Shown here in pieces: positions 19,746-27,867 of a stretch of DNA of 64,000 nt. Origin of the DNA: Kitasatospora sp. NBC_01266 (GTDB taxonomy: Bacteria; Actinomycetota; Actinomycetes; Streptomycetales; Streptomycetaceae); contig NZ_CP108458.1 of assembly GCF_036242395.1 (NCBI RefSeq), positions 4,216,001-4,280,000 on the forward strand, read 5' to 3'. How positions within the stretch are numbered: the first letter of the stretch is position 1; every line of letters begins with the position of its first letter. A program made the position numbers and the translations under genes. Under the pieces are notes generated by a model. That model worked only from the letters and a program-made list of their open reading frames with translations. It was not told where the DNA came from and made no database searches.

Positions 19746-20420
19746 ATGAAGCTCCCCTCCTCCCGCCGCCGGGCCGCCGCTGCCGCCGCCCTCGCGCTGA
19801 CCGCCGCGCTGGCCCTGACCGCCTGCGGCTCGGGCACCGCCAAGAGCGCCGGCGCGGCGGCCGTGGTCTCCCAGGAGGCCCAGAACTCGCCCTACCAGGG
19901 CACCGTGCTGGCCCAGCACTTCGACAAGCCCGACCTGGTGCTGCCCGACACCAGCGGCCAGCCCTTCGACCTGCGCCAGCAGACCGCCGGGAAGACCACG
20001 CTGCTCTTCTTCGGCTACACCAGCTGCCCGGACGTCTGCCCGACCACCATGGGCGACATCGGCGTGGCGATGCAGAAGCTGCCCGCCGACCAGCAGGCCA
20101 AGATCAACGTGGTCTTCGTCTCCACCGACCCGCAGGTCGACACCCCCAAGGTGCTGCGGACCTGGCTGGACTCCTTCGACAAGAACTTCATCGGGCTGAC
20201 CGGCGACCTGACCAAGGTCAAGGCCGCCGCGGCGAGCTTGGGCATCCTGGTCGAGGACCCGGTGGTCAACAAGGACGGCACGGTCACCTCCTCGCACGGC
20301 GCCCAGGTGCTGGCCTTCATGCCCTCCGACAACAAGGCCCACCTGGTGTACCTGAGCGACACCTCGGTGGCCGCCTTCGAGCACGACCTGCCGCTGCTCG
20401 CCAAGGGGGTGGCGGCCTGA
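19746..20420 (+). CDS. Sco/SenC copper chaperone lipoprotein
   Basis: A 224-residue lipoprotein (lipobox LTAC, C27) with a thioredoxin-like Sco domain. The Cu-binding CxxxC is TSCPDVCP (C94, C98) and the third ligand is H184 in TSSHGAQVL. Sco proteins deliver copper to the Cu-A site of cytochrome oxidase and, in Streptomyces lividans, to the extracellular copper oxidase pathway. ATG at 19746. Its stop overlaps the start of the PCu(A)C gene (TGATG), so the two are translationally coupled. Confidence 0.95.
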   Translation: MKLPSSRRRAAAAAALALTAALALTACGSGTAKSAGAAAVVSQEAQNSPYQGTVLAQHFDKPDLVLPDTSGQPFDLRQQTAGKTTLLFFGYTSCPDVCPTTMGDIGVAMQKLPADQQAKINVVFVSTDPQVDTPKVLRTWLDSFDKNFIGLTGDLTKVKAAAASLGILVEDPVVNKDGTVTSSHGAQVLAFMPSDNKAHLVYLSDTSVAAFEHDLPLLAKGVAA

Positions 20421-20914
20421 TGCCCGCCTCCCTGGAGTTCCGCCGCGCCGCGCTGGTCGGCGCGGGCCTGGCCGCCGCGCTGACCGCCAGCGCCATCGTG
20501 GTCGCCTGCGGGGGCGGCAGCGGGCACGCCGCGAGCGCCAAGCTCAGCGTCACCGACTCCTACATCCCGCTGCCCGCCGGCGCGAGCAGCGCGGACAGCA
20601 TGGCGGCCGGGTACCTGACGGTCCACAACACCGGCGGCGCCTCCGACACCCTGGTGCGGGTGAGCAGTCCCGGGGCAGGATCGGTGAGCATGCACCAGTC
20701 CACCGAGACCACCATGCAGGAGGTGGACAGCCTGGCGGTGCCGGCCGACGGCACCCTGCAGCTGAGCCGCGGCGGCACCCACCTGATGATCATGGGCTGG
20801 CAGAAGCCGCCCGCCGTCGGCGACCAGCTGGAGCTGGACCTGACCTTCGCACACAGTGGCACCATCACCGTCGAAGTGCCGGTGAAACCCCTCACCTACC
20901 GTCCCGGGAGCTGA
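20420..20914 (+). CDS. PCu(A)C-type copper chaperone lipoprotein
   Basis: A 164-residue exported Cu(I) chaperone. A signal peptide ends in a lipobox-like VVAC (C30). The cupredoxin-like domain has the ligand set M91-H92, M99, H121 and M123 in SMHQSTETTM ... GGTHLMIM, close to the family pattern H(M)x10Mx21HxM. It hands Cu(I) to Sco or to oxidase Cu-A. The ATG shares its A with the TGA of sco. This Sco/ECuC pairing is the one described for the extracellular copper relay of S. lividans. Confidence 0.93.
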   Translation: MPASLEFRRAALVGAGLAAALTASAIVVACGGGSGHAASAKLSVTDSYIPLPAGASSADSMAAGYLTVHNTGGASDTLVRVSSPGAGSVSMHQSTETTMQEVDSLAVPADGTLQLSRGGTHLMIMGWQKPPAVGDQLELDLTFAHSGTITVEVPVKPLTYRPGS

Positions 20915-20921
20915 CCTCCAG

Positions 20922-22946
20922 ATGCTGCTGCGCAAAGCCCGGACCTGGCTCGCCACCGCCGGAGCCCTGCTGATCCTGCTGATCGGCAATGCCTCCCCGG
21001 CCGCCGCGCACGCGGCACTGCTGCAGACCGACCCCGCGCAGAACTCGGTGGTGGCCACCGAGCCGGCCGCCGTGACGCTGACCTTCAGCGAGGGCGTGTC
21101 GCTGTTCAGCGACTCGGTCCGGGTGCTCGACCCGGCCGGCAAGCCGATCGACCTCGGCAACCCGGGGCACGCCGACGGCAAGGAGGACACCGCCTCAGTC
21201 GGGCTGCGGCCCGGCCTCGGCAACGGCACCTACACGGTGGCCTGGCGGGTCGTCTCGGCGGACACCCACGTGGTCGGCGGCGCCTTCACCTTCTCGATCG
21301 GCACGGCCTCGGACACCTCGGTCTCCACCGCGCAGATCCAGGGCGCCCAGGTGAACGGAACGGTCTCCGCGCTGTACGGGATCGGGCGCGGCGTGGCGTA
21401 CGGGGCGTTCGCGCTGCTGGTCGGGGTGGCGGCCTTCGTGCTGCTCTGCTGGCCGCGCGGGGCCCAGACCCGCTCGGTGCAGCGGCTGCTGATGGGCGGC
21501 TGGGTCGGCCTGCTCGCGGCCACCGTCGCGGTGCTGCTGCTGCGCGGCCCGTACGAGCAGGCCACCGGGCTCGGCCAGGCGCTGAACCTGTCGCTGGTGC
21601 GCGGCACGCTGGACGAGCGGCTGGGCACCGCGCTGGCCGCCCGGCTGCTGCTGCTGGCCGCCGGCGGGGTCTTCCTGTCGCTGCTGGTCGGGCAGTTGGG
21701 GCAGCAGGAGGGCCCCGACGAGCGGCTGCTCGCGCCGACCGGCGACCCGGAGGAGGACGAGCTGCGCCGACTGGAGCGGCGGGCCGCCGAACGGCCGCTG
21801 CGCGAGGCGCAGCTGGCGCTCGGCGCGGGCGGGGCGCTGCTCGCGCTGGGGCTGGCGGCCACCTGGGCGGCGGCCGACCACGCGGCGGTCGGGATCCAGG
21901 TCTGGGTCGCGCTGCCGTTCGACATGCTGCACCTGATCGCGATGGCCTGCTGGCTGGGCGGCCTGGTCGCCCTGCTGTTCGCGCTGCGGGACGGGGCCGG
22001 GGCGAGCGCGGCCGAGCGGTTCTCCAGGGTCGCGATGGTCTCGGTGGCCGCGCTGGTGGCGACCGGCGTCTACCAGGCCTGGCGGGGCGTCGGCTCCTGG
22101 GGCGCGCTGGTGGACACCGAGTACGGGCGGCTGCTGCTGATCAAGGTCGGCCTGGTGCTGCTGATGCTGGCCGCGGCCTGGTTCTCGCGGCGCTGGACGG
22201 CACGGCTGCGGGCGGACGCGGGGGCGGTGGCGGTGGCGGTGGCGGCTGCCGAGCGGGCGCAGGAAGTCGATCAGGTCGACGTCCGGGTCGCGGCCACGGT
22301 CGGCGAGGCGTCGGACGCGGCTGCCGAGGCCGGGGCCGACGCCGCGGCCGACCCGACGCGGCAGGCCCAGCTGGCCCGGCAGCGGGCCGCGGTGACGGCG
22401 GCCGGGGTGCGCCGGGCCCAGGACGGCACGCCGGCCCAGGCCGGGCTGCGGCGCTCGGTGCTGATCGAGGCGGTGGTGGCGATCGGCGTGCTGGTGGTCA
22501 CCACGCTGCTGACCAACTCGCCGCCCGGACGGGTGGCGGCCCAGGTCACCGCCGCCGGCACGAGCACCGCCGGCGCCCCCGCGCCCAGCGCGGGCGCCCG
22601 CACCGTGGAGCTCAAGCTGGCCTACGACACCGGTGGCACCGAGGAGGGCGCCAAGGGCACCGCGACGCTCACCGTCAACCCGGCCACCGCCGGCGCCAAC
22701 CAGCTGACCCTGCTGGTCACCGACACCGCCGGCAAGCCGGTGGACGTGCCCGAGACCCAGCTCTCCTTCACGCTGCCCGACCGCGACCTCGGCCCGCTGC
22801 CGGTGACGCTGACCAAGTCCGGCACCGGCCGTTGGAGCGGCACGGCGCAGATCCCGCTGGCCGGTGAGTGGGTCGCGGCGGTGGTCGTCCGGTCCTCGGA
22901 CATCGACCAGGACACCGAGACCAAGCAACTGACGATCGGCGGCTGA
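20922..22946 (+). CDS. CopC-CopD fusion copper-import protein
   Basis: A 674-residue fusion. Signal peptide (1-30), then a CopC domain beginning with the ligand histidine of AHAALLQTDPAQNSVV and including SADTHVVGGAFTFSIG (second histidine region), to about residue 130; then a CopD membrane domain with about eight helices (from YGIGRGVAYGAFALLVGVAAF to LLLIKVGLVLLMLAAAWF), and a C-terminal extracellular FixH/YtkA-like beta domain after the last helix (LKLAYDTGGTEEGAKGTATL). An Ala-rich acidic cytoplasmic loop is around residue 430-500. It binds and probably imports copper. ATG at 20922, 7 bp past the PCu(A)C gene. Confidence 0.92.
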   Translation: MLLRKARTWLATAGALLILLIGNASPAAAHAALLQTDPAQNSVVATEPAAVTLTFSEGVSLFSDSVRVLDPAGKPIDLGNPGHADGKEDTASVGLRPGLGNGTYTVAWRVVSADTHVVGGAFTFSIGTASDTSVSTAQIQGAQVNGTVSALYGIGRGVAYGAFALLVGVAAFVLLCWPRGAQTRSVQRLLMGGWVGLLAATVAVLLLRGPYEQATGLGQALNLSLVRGTLDERLGTALAARLLLLAAGGVFLSLLVGQLGQQEGPDERLLAPTGDPEEDELRRLERRAAERPLREAQLALGAGGALLALGLAATWAAADHAAVGIQVWVALPFDMLHLIAMACWLGGLVALLFALRDGAGASAAERFSRVAMVSVAALVATGVYQAWRGVGSWGALVDTEYGRLLLIKVGLVLLMLAAAWFSRRWTARLRADAGAVAVAVAAAERAQEVDQVDVRVAATVGEASDAAAEAGADAAADPTRQAQLARQRAAVTAAGVRRAQDGTPAQAGLRRSVLIEAVVAIGVLVVTTLLTNSPPGRVAAQVTAAGTSTAGAPAPSAGARTVELKLAYDTGGTEEGAKGTATLTVNPATAGANQLTLLVTDTAGKPVDVPETQLSFTLPDRDLGPLPVTLTKSGTGRWSGTAQIPLAGEWVAAVVVRSSDIDQDTETKQLTIGG

Positions 22947-22949
22947 CCC

Positions 22950-24164
22950 ATGGCGACGACAGGCTTCTCCCGCCGGGCGCTGCTCGGCGGCGCGGGCGCC
23001 GGGCTGGCGGTCGGCGCCACCGGCGGCGCGCTGGCCCGGGCGGTGGCGGTGCCCGGCGCGCCGTCCGGACCGCCCGCGCTCGGCGCCGCCCGGGTCGGCT
23101 GGCAGGGCCCGCACCAGGCCGGGATCACGCAGCCGCAGCAGGCCCGGGTCCAGCTGGCCGCCTTCGACCTGGCCCCGGGTGCCGGGCGCGACGGGCTGCG
23201 GAGCCTGCTCCAGCAGTGGTCGCAGACCATCGCCCGGCTGACCGTCGGCGAGCCGGCCGCCAGCCACGAGAACCAGATCGCGCTGGACGCCGGGCCCAGC
23301 TCGCTGACCGTCACGGTCGGCTTCGGCGCGAGCCTGTTCGACAAGGCGGGCCTGGCCGACCGCCGACCGCCCGCGCTGACCCCGCTGCCCGCGTTCCCGC
23401 TGGACGCGATCGACCCGGCCCGCAGCGACGGCGACCTGTGGGTGCAGATCGGCGCGGACGACGCGCTGGTGGCCTTCCACGCGCTGCGGGTACTGCAGCA
23501 GCAGGCGGACCCCACCGCCACCGTGCGCTGGCAGATGGCCGGGTTCGCCCGTACCCCCGGCGCCACCGCCAAGCCGATGACCGGGCGCAACCTGATGGGC
23601 CAGGTGGACGGCACCAACAACCCCAAGCCCACCGATCCGGACTTCGCCGCCAAGGTCTTCGCCACCGGCCCCGACTGGATGGCGGGCGGCTGCTACGCCG
23701 TGCTGCGGCGGATCCGGATGCTGCTGGACGACTGGGAGAACCTGCCGACGGACCGTCAGGAGCGGTTCATCGGACGGCGCAAGTCCGATGGCGCGCCGCT
23801 CTCCGGCGGCACCGAGACCACCCCGGTCGACCTGACCCGGCAGAACCCGGACGGCACCCTGGCGATCCCCGCCGACGCTCACATCCGGGTCGCCGCGGCG
23901 ACCTCCAACGGCGGCGCGGCGATGCTGCGGCGCGGCTTCTCCTACGCCGACGGGACGATGCCCGACGGCTCCCCGGACGCCGGCCTGCTCTTCGTCGCGT
24001 TCCAGGCCGACCCGGCCCGCGGCTTCGTCCCGGTGCAGCAGAAGCTGGCCCGCGGCGACGGGCTCTCGCGGTTCCTGCGGCACGAGGCGAGCGGGCTGTA
24101 CGCGGTGCCGCCCGGAGTGCCGGGCGGCGAAGGGTACCTGGGGCAGGCGCTGCTGGAGGGCTGA
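22950..24164 (+). CDS. Tat-exported DyP-type heme peroxidase
   Basis: A 404-residue A-type (EfeB/DtpA-like) peroxidase. The twin-arginine signal is FSRRALLGGAGAG (residues 6-18). The GxxDG motif is GQVDGTNNP with D220, the proximal heme histidine is H311 (DAHIRVAA) and the distal arginine is R328 (MLRRGFSY). It oxidises substrates with hydrogen peroxide outside the cell. In S. lividans the homologue DtpA takes part in maturation of the copper radical oxidase GlxA; the neighbouring Sco, PCu(A)C and CopCD genes support the same role here. It starts 3 bp after the CopCD stop and ends the operon. Confidence 0.93.
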   Translation: MATTGFSRRALLGGAGAGLAVGATGGALARAVAVPGAPSGPPALGAARVGWQGPHQAGITQPQQARVQLAAFDLAPGAGRDGLRSLLQQWSQTIARLTVGEPAASHENQIALDAGPSSLTVTVGFGASLFDKAGLADRRPPALTPLPAFPLDAIDPARSDGDLWVQIGADDALVAFHALRVLQQQADPTATVRWQMAGFARTPGATAKPMTGRNLMGQVDGTNNPKPTDPDFAAKVFATGPDWMAGGCYAVLRRIRMLLDDWENLPTDRQERFIGRRKSDGAPLSGGTETTPVDLTRQNPDGTLAIPADAHIRVAAATSNGGAAMLRRGFSYADGTMPDGSPDAGLLFVAFQADPARGFVPVQQKLARGDGLSRFLRHEASGLYAVPPGVPGGEGYLGQALLEG

Positions 24165-24280
24165 TCCGGGCCGATCCGAGCCGATCCGGGCCACTGACCG
24201 GACCGCTGCGCCGGGCCGCTCCCGAAGTGGCTATGGTGGCAGGTCTGGTACCGGTCCACTCGAGCTCACGGAGGCGCGGC

Positions 24281-25216
24281 ATGTCGGCGACCCGCTACAC
24301 CTATCTGGGGCCGGCCGGCACCTTTACCGAGGCGGCGCTGCACACCCTGCCGGAGGCGGCCACCCGGGAGCTGGTGCCGCTGACCTCGGTGCAGGCCGCG
24401 CTGGACGCGGTGCGCGGCGGCGAGGCGGCCGGCGCCTTCGTGGCGATCGAGAGCTCGGTGGAGGGCGCGGTCACCGCGACCGCCGACGAACTGGCCTTCG
24501 GCTCACCGCTGATGATCTACCGCGAGGTGCTGCTGCCGATCAGCTTCGCGCTGCTGGTGCGCCCCGGCACCGAGCTGACCGACATCAAGACCGTCACCAG
24601 CCACCCGGTGGCCCAGCCGCAGGTGCGTCGCTGGCTGGGCACCCATCTGCCGGATGCCGCTTGGGAGGCCGCCGCCTCCAACGCGGACGGCGCCCGGCTG
24701 GTCCAGGAGGGGCAGGTGGACGGCGCCTTCGCCGGCGAGTTCGCCGCCGCGCTCTACGGGCTGCACCCGCTGGTCACCGACATCCACGACGCCGAGACCG
24801 CGACCACCCGCTTCGTGCTGGTCGGCCGGCAAGGCCGGGCCGCCTCGCCGACCGGCTGGGACAAGACCTCGATGGTGGTCTGGCTCGGCGACAACCACCC
24901 GGGCGCGCTCCTCGAACTGCTGCAGGAATTCGCGGTGCGCGGGGTCAACCTGATGCGGATCGAATCCCGGCCGACCGGCCAGGGGCTGGGAAACTACTGC
25001 TTCTCGATCGACTGCGAGGGCCATCTGAGCGACCGCCGGGTCGCCGAGGCGCTGATGGGCCTGCGGCGGATCTGCCCGCAGGTCCGGTTCCTCGGCTCGT
25101 ATCCGCGCGCCGACCAGCGGGCCGCCATCGCGCGCCGGCCGGGTTCCTCGGACGAGGATTTCGTCGAGGCCGCGGATTGGCTGGCGCGCTGCCTGGACGG
25201 CCGCGGCGAAAGCTGA
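24281..25216 (+). CDS. pheA: Prephenate dehydratase
   Basis: A 311-residue enzyme that converts prephenate to phenylpyruvate in phenylalanine synthesis. It opens with TYLGPAGTFTEAAL, has the catalytic-threonine motif TATTRFVLV (residues about 172-180) and an ACT regulatory domain (SMVVWLGDNHPGALLELL to CFSIDCEGHL) with the ESRP allosteric motif (IESRPTGQGLG). ACGGAGG at 24268-24274 sets the ATG at 24281. A hairpin terminator follows at 25281. The upstream 115-bp gap has three imperfect CCGATCCG repeats. Confidence 0.96.
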   Translation: MSATRYTYLGPAGTFTEAALHTLPEAATRELVPLTSVQAALDAVRGGEAAGAFVAIESSVEGAVTATADELAFGSPLMIYREVLLPISFALLVRPGTELTDIKTVTSHPVAQPQVRRWLGTHLPDAAWEAAASNADGARLVQEGQVDGAFAGEFAAALYGLHPLVTDIHDAETATTRFVLVGRQGRAASPTGWDKTSMVVWLGDNHPGALLELLQEFAVRGVNLMRIESRPTGQGLGNYCFSIDCEGHLSDRRVAEALMGLRRICPQVRFLGSYPRADQRAAIARRPGSSDEDFVEAADWLARCLDGRGES

Positions 25217-25280
25217 CGGCCGCCCGCCGCCGACCCCCGGAACCGCTGGTCCGCCGCGCGTCAGCCGCACGTCATCCGCT

Positions 25281-25314
25281 GGTCGCCTTTCGGTCATCTC
25301 CCCGAAAGGCGACC
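25281..25314. terminator. Hairpin terminator after pheA
   Basis: A 13-bp perfect stem (GGTCGCCTTTCGG with its complement) and an 8-nt loop, 64 bp past the pheA stop. It separates pheA from the DnaA-box region. Confidence 0.75.
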
Positions 25315-25321
25315 GGAGGCC

Positions 25322-25704
25322 TCATCCACAGGGCCTTCTCCGGCCCGCTCCGCCGTCCACAGGCTGGGCTACTCGGCAGTTATCCACCGGTTATCCACAG
25401 GGCTGGGGATGAGTCGACAAAACGGCTTAGCCACTCCCAGGTCCGTTCTGATCATCGTCAAGCATGCCAAAACGGACTGATCACACCAGAGTCACCCTTC
25501 TCCGGGGAAACGCACCCCTCCGAGTGGTGGAATTCGCTCCGTCGAGATGGCAAAGCCAGGTTTGAAACCTGAGAAAACCGATTCGATAGCGCTGAATCCG
25601 GCCCGAGTCCGTCATCCACAGGACACCACCCCGGCCTGTGGACAAATAGCCGGTGTGGATCTCCCAGGGGCCAGTTATCCACAGGGATCAATACGTTATC
25701 CCCA
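25322..25704. promoter_or_regulatory. Cluster of DnaA boxes upstream of serS
   Basis: The 518-bp gap between pheA and serS holds nine DnaA-box-like 9-mers: TCATCCACA (25322), CCGTCCACA (25353), TTATCCACC (25380), TTATCCACA (25391), TCATCCACA (25612), TTGTCCACA on the minus strand (25637-25645, a perfect consensus), AGATCCACA on the minus strand (25652-25660, weak), TTATCCACA (25675) and TTATCCCCA (25696, weak). Streptomyces boxes favour TTGTCCACA. There is no dnaA or dnaN here, so it is not the origin; a DnaA-titrating cluster is the likely role. The region also has a local AT-richer tract (25540-25600). Confidence 0.75.
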
Positions 25705-25734
25705 GCCGGGTCGGACCCCGGTAGGCTTGCCCCC

Positions 25735-27009
25735 GTGATTGACCTTCGCCTGCTTCGTGAAGACCCTGACCGAGTGCGTGCCTCGCAGCGCGCCCGTGGC
25801 GAGGACGTCGACCTGGTCGACGCCCTGCTCTCCGCCGATGAGCGCCGCCGGTCCTCGGGCAGTCGCTTCGACGAGCTGCGCAATGAGCAGAAGGGTCTGG
25901 GCAAGCAGGTCGCCAAGGCCCAGGGCGAGGAGAAGACCGCCCTGCTCCAGCGCACCAAGGAGCTGGCCGCCGAGGTCAAGGCCGCCGACGCCGAACAGGG
26001 CGAGGCCAGGGAGGAGGCCGAGCGGCTGCTGCGCTCGCTGGCCAACCTGATCGACCCCGCCGCCCCGGTCGGTGGCGAGGAGGACTTCGTCACGCTGGAG
26101 GAGATCGGCACCCCGCGCGACTTCGCGGCCGAGGGCTTCGAGCCCCGCGACCACGTGGAGCTCGGTCAGCTGCTCGGCGCGATCGACATGGAGCGCGGGG
26201 CCAAGGTGGCCGGCGCCCGTTCCTACTACCTGACCGGCTCCGGCGCCCTGCTGGAGCTGGCCCTGGTCAACATGGCGATGGCCCAGGCCACCGCGCTCGG
26301 GTTCATCCCGATGATCACCCCGGCCCTGGTCCGCCCGGCCGCCATGGACGGCACCGGCTTCCTCGGCCAGGCCGCCGAGAACGTGTACCACCTGGAGCAG
26401 GAGGACCGGTACCTGGTCGGTACCAGCGAGGTCCCGCTCGCGGCGTACCACATGGACGAGATCCTGGACGCCGAGAAGCTCCCGCTGCGCTACGCCGGCT
26501 TCTCCTCCTGCTTCCGCCGGGAGGCCGGGACCTACGGCAAGGACACCCGCGGCATCATCCGGGTGCACCAGTTCGAGAAGGTCGAGATGTTCGTCTACAC
26601 CACCCCGGAGGAGGCACCGGCCGAGCACCGCCGCCTGCTCCAGTGGGAGAAGGACTTCCTCAACGCGCTGGAGCTGCCCTACCGGGTGATCGACGTCGCC
26701 TCCGGCGACCTCGGCTCCTCGGCCGCCCGCAAGTTCGACATCGAGGCCTGGATCCCGACCCAGGGCAAGTACCGCGAGGTCACCTCCACCTCGAACACCA
26801 CCGAGTACCAGTCCCGCCGGCTGTCGATCCGGATGCGCGAGGAGGGCAAGGTCCGCCCGCTGGCCACCCTCAACGGCACCCTGGCCGCCATCCCGCGGCT
26901 GATCGTGGCGATCCTGGAGAACCACCAGCAGGCCGACGGCTCGGTGGTGGTCCCCGAGGCGCTGCGCCCGTTCCTGGGCGGCCGGACCACGCTGGACCCG
27001 GTCAAGTGA
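25735..27009 (+). CDS. serS: Seryl-tRNA synthetase
   Basis: A 424-residue class II synthetase charging tRNA-Ser (and tRNA-Sec where present) in the cytoplasm. The N-terminal helical hairpin for tRNA binding covers about 1-110 (ERRRSSGSRFDELRNEQKGL). Motif 2 is FRREAGTYGKDTRGIIRVHQ and motif 3 GTLAAIPRLIVAILENHQ; TSEVPLAAYH contributes to serine binding. The GTG at 25735 has no Shine-Dalgarno: upstream is CCCC, and a TAGGCT -10-like hexamer sits at 25722-25727, which suggests a leaderless message. It overlaps the next gene by 4 bp (GTGA). Confidence 0.97.
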   Translation: MIDLRLLREDPDRVRASQRARGEDVDLVDALLSADERRRSSGSRFDELRNEQKGLGKQVAKAQGEEKTALLQRTKELAAEVKAADAEQGEAREEAERLLRSLANLIDPAAPVGGEEDFVTLEEIGTPRDFAAEGFEPRDHVELGQLLGAIDMERGAKVAGARSYYLTGSGALLELALVNMAMAQATALGFIPMITPALVRPAAMDGTGFLGQAAENVYHLEQEDRYLVGTSEVPLAAYHMDEILDAEKLPLRYAGFSSCFRREAGTYGKDTRGIIRVHQFEKVEMFVYTTPEEAPAEHRRLLQWEKDFLNALELPYRVIDVASGDLGSSAARKFDIEAWIPTQGKYREVTSTSNTTEYQSRRLSIRMREEGKVRPLATLNGTLAAIPRLIVAILENHQQADGSVVVPEALRPFLGGRTTLDPVK

Positions 27010-27815
27010 CCGCCGGGTTGCCGTACCGGCTGATCGCCACCGATCTGGACGGCACCCTGCTCACCCCCGCGGAGACGGTCTCCGACCGGACCCGCGCCGC
27101 GCTGGCCGCCGCCACGGCGGCCGGTGCGGTCCACATCGTGGTGACCGGCCGGGCCGCGGGCTGGGCCCGTCCGGTCCTCGACGAGATCGGCTACACCGGG
27201 ATCGCCGTCTGCGGTCAGGGTGCCCAGGTGTACGACGCCGGCGCGCACAAGCTGCTCACCTCGATGACCCTGGACCGCCGGGTCGGCCGGCTGGCGCTGG
27301 ACAAGCTGGAAGCGGAGCTCGGCCCGCTGGCCGTGGCCGCCGTCCAGGACGGCCTGGCGAGCGCCGGGCTGGCGTTCGGCCCCTACCGGCTGGAGACCGC
27401 GAGCGACTTCTCGCTGCGCCAGGTGCTGGGCCGCGACGAGCTGTTCGCCGAGCCGATCAGCAAGCTCTTCCTGCAGCACCCGGAGCTGACGGACGACCAG
27501 CTGACCGCCGCCGCCCGGCGGATCGTCGGCGACCTGGTCGGCGTGACACTGGCCGGCCCGGGGATCATAGAGCTGCTGCCGCTGGGCCTGTCCAAGGCCA
27601 CCGGACTGGCCGTCGCGGCCCGCCGGCTGGGGCTGCGGGCCGCCGACACCATCGCGTTCGGGGACATGCCCAACGACCTCCCGATGTTCCAGTGGGCCGC
27701 CCACGGGGTGGCGATGGCCAACGCGCACCAGGAACTGCTGGCGGTGGCCGACGAGGTGACCGCGAGCAACGCCGAGGACGGCGTCGCGGCAGTGCTCGAA
27801 CGGCTCTACGGCTGA
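27006..27815 (+). CDS. HAD-superfamily phosphatase, Cof type
   Basis: A 269-residue cytoplasmic phosphatase of the Cof/YbiV group. Motif I is IATDLDGTLL (nucleophile Asp and acid/base Asp), motif II VVTGR, the lysine is in LGLSKATGL and motif III/IV is FGDMPNDLPMF. A C2B-type cap lies between. It hydrolyses phosphate from small metabolites (sugar phosphates or similar). The GTG start is in the GTGA overlap with serS, so it is coupled to it. A paralogue is at 48965-49813. Confidence 0.92.
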   Translation: MTAGLPYRLIATDLDGTLLTPAETVSDRTRAALAAATAAGAVHIVVTGRAAGWARPVLDEIGYTGIAVCGQGAQVYDAGAHKLLTSMTLDRRVGRLALDKLEAELGPLAVAAVQDGLASAGLAFGPYRLETASDFSLRQVLGRDELFAEPISKLFLQHPELTDDQLTAAARRIVGDLVGVTLAGPGIIELLPLGLSKATGLAVAARRLGLRAADTIAFGDMPNDLPMFQWAAHGVAMANAHQELLAVADEVTASNAEDGVAAVLERLYG

Positions 27816-27867
27816 CGGACGGCGACCCGGCTGACGGACGGTCGGCCGGGGTGCCGCTCCCGGCGGG

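Noticed and set aside
21195..24194. A 999-codon antisense open frame across the copper operon
   Set aside because: It mirrors the plus-strand CopCD and DyP genes, has Arg/Gly/Gln-rich composition without domains, and arises from high GC in the wobble positions. The same holds for 55769-58684 and many others.
24165..24280. CCGATCCG repeats before pheA as an operator
   Set aside because: They are imperfect, low-complexity and have no dyad symmetry; no promoter could be tied to them.
25217..25734. Chromosomal origin of replication
   Set aside because: DnaA boxes are present but dnaA, dnaN, gyrB and rpmH are not, and the box number is well below that of a Streptomyces oriC.
27804..27834. Direct repeat CGGCTGACGGACGG after the HAD gene as an attachment site
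   Set aside because: Two short GC-rich copies at 22-bp spacing near a stop codon; no integrase, tRNA or element boundary is nearby.
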